Source: Fragilaria crotonensis (Eukaryota; Bacillariophyta; Fragilariophyceae; Fragilariales; Fragilariaceae). Taken from it: a stretch of 64,000 nt of DNA. Location: NCBI GenBank assembly GCA_022925895.1, contig JAKSYS010000136.1, positions 10,001-74,000 of the forward strand, in the 5' to 3' direction. The stretch's first letter is position 1; each line of letters starts with the position of its first letter. This document shows positions 62,128 through 64,000 of this stretch, one piece after another. Both the position numbers and the translations under genes were made by a program. The notes beneath the pieces are model-generated. The model worked only from the letters and a program-made list of their open reading frames with translations. It did not search any database and was not told the DNA's origin.

Positions 62128-62951
62128 ATGAAGACTGCTGCTGTCCTCGCTTTGATTGGCACAGCTGCTGCTTTTGCGCCAGCCCCAGTCTCTAAGGAAT
62201 TATCCCAGCTTGGCGAGACTAAGGCTGATCTTCAGGCCATGGCTGCTAAGTTGAACCCTGTCATCAAGGTAGGGATCTCATCAGGATGAGGAGGTTTGGT
62301 TTTCTTCCGCCGACATCAACTTACAACAACCTTCTTCCCAAGTTCTTCGATCCACTTGATCTTACCCAAGCTGCCTACTGGGGGCAATCAGAGGAATTCA
62401 CGATAGGCTGGTTGCGTCACTCAGAAATCAAGCACGGCCGTGTCGCCATGGCTGCGTTCGTTGGACACGTCGTCCAATCAAACTTTCACTTCCCGTGGGC
62501 CATAACCTCCGATGGAACCCCTTTCCCATCTATCGATCTTTCCCCTCCAGAGCAATGGGATTCGCTTCCCTTTGCATCCAAGGTCCAGATAATTCTTTTC
62601 ATTGGTTTCCTTGAATACTTCTCCGAGCTCACACCAGGGGAAGGCTCGGAAGTTGGCCTCGTTCACTACACCAAGGGTGGAAAGCCGGGCGCATACCCAT
62701 CGTTCGAGGGTCTTCCACACCCTGTTCCATTCAATTTGTTCGACCCATTCGGTCTCTCAAAGAACGCCTCAGCCGAGAAGAAAGAGCGCGGGCTTCTTTG
62801 CGAGATCAACAATGGCCGCCTGGCGATGATTGGAATCATGGGTTTCGTTTCTGCTGAGACTATACCAGGGTCCGTCCCTGCGCTAGTGGACATCGTGAAA
62901 CCGTACACTGGTGAGGTTATGGCCCCATTCTCTGCCGATTTCGTACTATAA
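62128..62951 (+). CDS. Fucoxanthin-chlorophyll a/c light-harvesting protein
   Basis: Two exons: 62128-62268 and 62343-62951, with a 74-nt GT...AG intron, giving 249 residues. The N-terminus MKTAAVLALIGTAAAFAPAP is a textbook diatom bipartite plastid leader (signal peptide, then FAP). The mature part has the LHC helix-1 motif RHSEIKHGRVAMAAFVGHV and helix-3 motif EINNGRLAMIGIMGFVSAE, each with Glu/Asn and Arg for chlorophyll binding and pairing, plus the central helix (KVQIILFIGFLEYFSEL). It binds chlorophyll a/c and fucoxanthin in the thylakoid antenna. The long loop between helices 1 and 2 (HFPWAITSDGTPFPSIDLSPPEQWDSL) is typical of Lhcr/Lhcf-type proteins; the exact subgroup is not assigned. 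Confidence 0.95.
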
Positions 62952-63012
62952 GGCACTTGATTGTAATGACTACATAGACTGACTTGTATACCTGCCCTTG
63001 ACATTCACAACG

Positions 63013-63903
63013 TCATTCCTGCAATGCCAGGGCAATTCTTCTATCTACCTCCCAGACCTGAGCTAGTGAGTGAAATTCTCCATTTTCTCCAAATCCATCG
63101 ATATCGCCGTTCCTTCGAAGACTCTCCGAGAAACTTTTCGTAAACAAAGTCCCCACTGCGACAGAATTAACAGTGCTCGCGGAAACAACGCAAGGCACCA
63201 TTGACTTTTCTAAATCCTTCAGCAAATCATCGTAGGAAACATGCCACAGAGGAAACTCGAGTTTGTACCCCAGTTCGCCAACGCGTTGTTCCCGCCACGA
63301 TCGAATGTGCTCCAAATGGAGATCACCAAACACCAATGAGGAAATAGAACGTCCATACGTCCTTTCGATCAATGACATGCCCGCTCGTAAGCGATCAATA
63401 TAGTCGATACCACTTGCGCGATGCATCGGAATGCAAACCAGAGAAAGATCCAAATGTTTTGCTTGCCTTTCTATCAGTTGAATGGGGATTTCCTGGTTCG
63501 CCACGACGCGACTAATTGCATCAAATGTAGTCAGCAGAACTATCTCAGATGGATAAGCTTGTCGCACAAGCGCCCTGATGGCCAAGAACGAATCCTTGCC
63601 TCCGCTGAAGAAGAGCACCTTAATCGGGTGCTCCATGTCGACCGCTTGGTGCAAGAATGATGGCTCTTTGATAAGGGCAGCCTTATCCTTGACGTTCTCG
63701 TGATTATATGGACAGTGACGACATCCCGATCCACAACACTTTCCTCGCGCTTTGTGAGCAATTTCTGTAAACACGTTATACCCGGAAGTCGGGTCCTTGT
63801 ATTGATGTTCACCTCGCAAACAGGCTTCCTTATGTATTTGTGCATACAAGACACAACCCAAGTCTTCTACGTCAGGAACATCACGCCGTCTATCATCATC
63901 CAT
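63013..63903 (-). CDS. DUF5522 domain fused to Dph6-like PP-loop ATP pyrophosphatase
   Basis: 296 residues from ATG 63903; the same frame stays open without a stop to the right edge (32 more codons reading ...AALDFAPQRGDGWDRIYLNNN), so the true N-terminus may be outside. Residues about 25-70 are a DUF5522 Cys cluster (RGEHQYKDPTSGYNVFTEIAHKARGKCCGSGCRHCPYNH). The rest is an N-type ATP-pyrophosphatase: PP-loop VLFFSGGKDSFLAIRAL (about 96-112) and LVFGDLHLEHIRSWREQRVGELGYKLEFPLW (about 190-220), the signature of the diphthine-ammonia ligase group. Such enzymes adenylate a carboxylate or base before amide formation. The substrate here is unknown; the metal-binding N-domain suggests an RNA- or Fe-S-linked task, but that is inference. 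Confidence 0.82.
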   Translation of the reverse strand: MDDDRRRDVPDVEDLGCVLYAQIHKEACLRGEHQYKDPTSGYNVFTEIAHKARGKCCGSGCRHCPYNHENVKDKAALIKEPSFLHQAVDMEHPIKVLFFSGGKDSFLAIRALVRQAYPSEIVLLTTFDAISRVVANQEIPIQLIERQAKHLDLSLVCIPMHRASGIDYIDRLRAGMSLIERTYGRSISSLVFGDLHLEHIRSWREQRVGELGYKLEFPLWHVSYDDLLKDLEKSMVPCVVSASTVNSVAVGTLFTKSFSESLRRNGDIDGFGENGEFHSLAQVWEVDRRIALALQE

Positions 63904-64000
63904 ATTGTTGTTGAGGTAGATGCGATCCCATCCATCACCCCGTTGGGGAGCAAAGTCCAGAGCGGCAATAGAAGCCGCCGCCCCGGGGTAAGCAATTTGC

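Overview
The window looks like nuclear DNA from a photosynthetic stramenopile, most likely a diatom. The evidence is a fucoxanthin-chlorophyll a/c light-harvesting protein whose signal peptide ends in the plastid-import AAA-FAPAP motif, two MscS channels with similar plastid pre-sequences, a diatom-style membrane protein with a Thr/Pro stalk and a PDZ tail, compact genes with introns of about 65-105 nt, and spacers dense in GTAC palindromes. The species cannot be read from the sequence.

Layout. 0-1 kb: 5' part of an inward-rectifier (Kir) K+ channel, cut by the left edge. 1.5-17.4 kb: compact housekeeping genes: MSH5, an organelle-type topoisomerase II, an M13 metallopeptidase, a flavin amine oxidase, PRPF4, a secreted alpha-carbonic-anhydrase-like protein and a DUF3291 protein. 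17.7-18.1 kb: a 336-bp hAT-type MITE with a perfect 8-bp target duplication. 18.6-28.2 kb: an ArfGAP-DENN-IQ fusion, a TMEM151-family protein, a MerT+MerP-like metal transporter and a bacterial-type tRNA-guanine transglycosylase. 28.8-33.4 kb: an FKBP relic and a head-to-head pair of Kir channels, one with a 15-nt micro-exon inside the selectivity filter. 33.9-39.6 kb: an ACC-synthase-like aminotransferase and an F-box/SNF2/bromodomain/RING protein. 39.9-45 kb: a frameshifted Helitron. 46.3-57.5 kb: the PDZ membrane protein, then two paralogous MscS channels separated by a GC-rich non-LTR retrotransposon and a second hAT-type MITE. 57.9-64 kb: a LarC-like protein, a COQ8/ADCK kinase-like protein, the light-harvesting protein and a DUF5522/ATP-pyrophosphatase fusion open at the right edge.

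The neighbouring host genes do not form a pathway; they are closely packed and often convergent with 0-10 bp between stop codons. Several well-conserved genes are each broken once or twice by a one-base shift, most often at a short homopolymer (TGT, aminotransferase, SNF2, LarC, COQ8, PDZ protein, probably the amine oxidase). I read these mainly as consensus errors in the assembly rather than as pseudogenes, and give gene spans across them.
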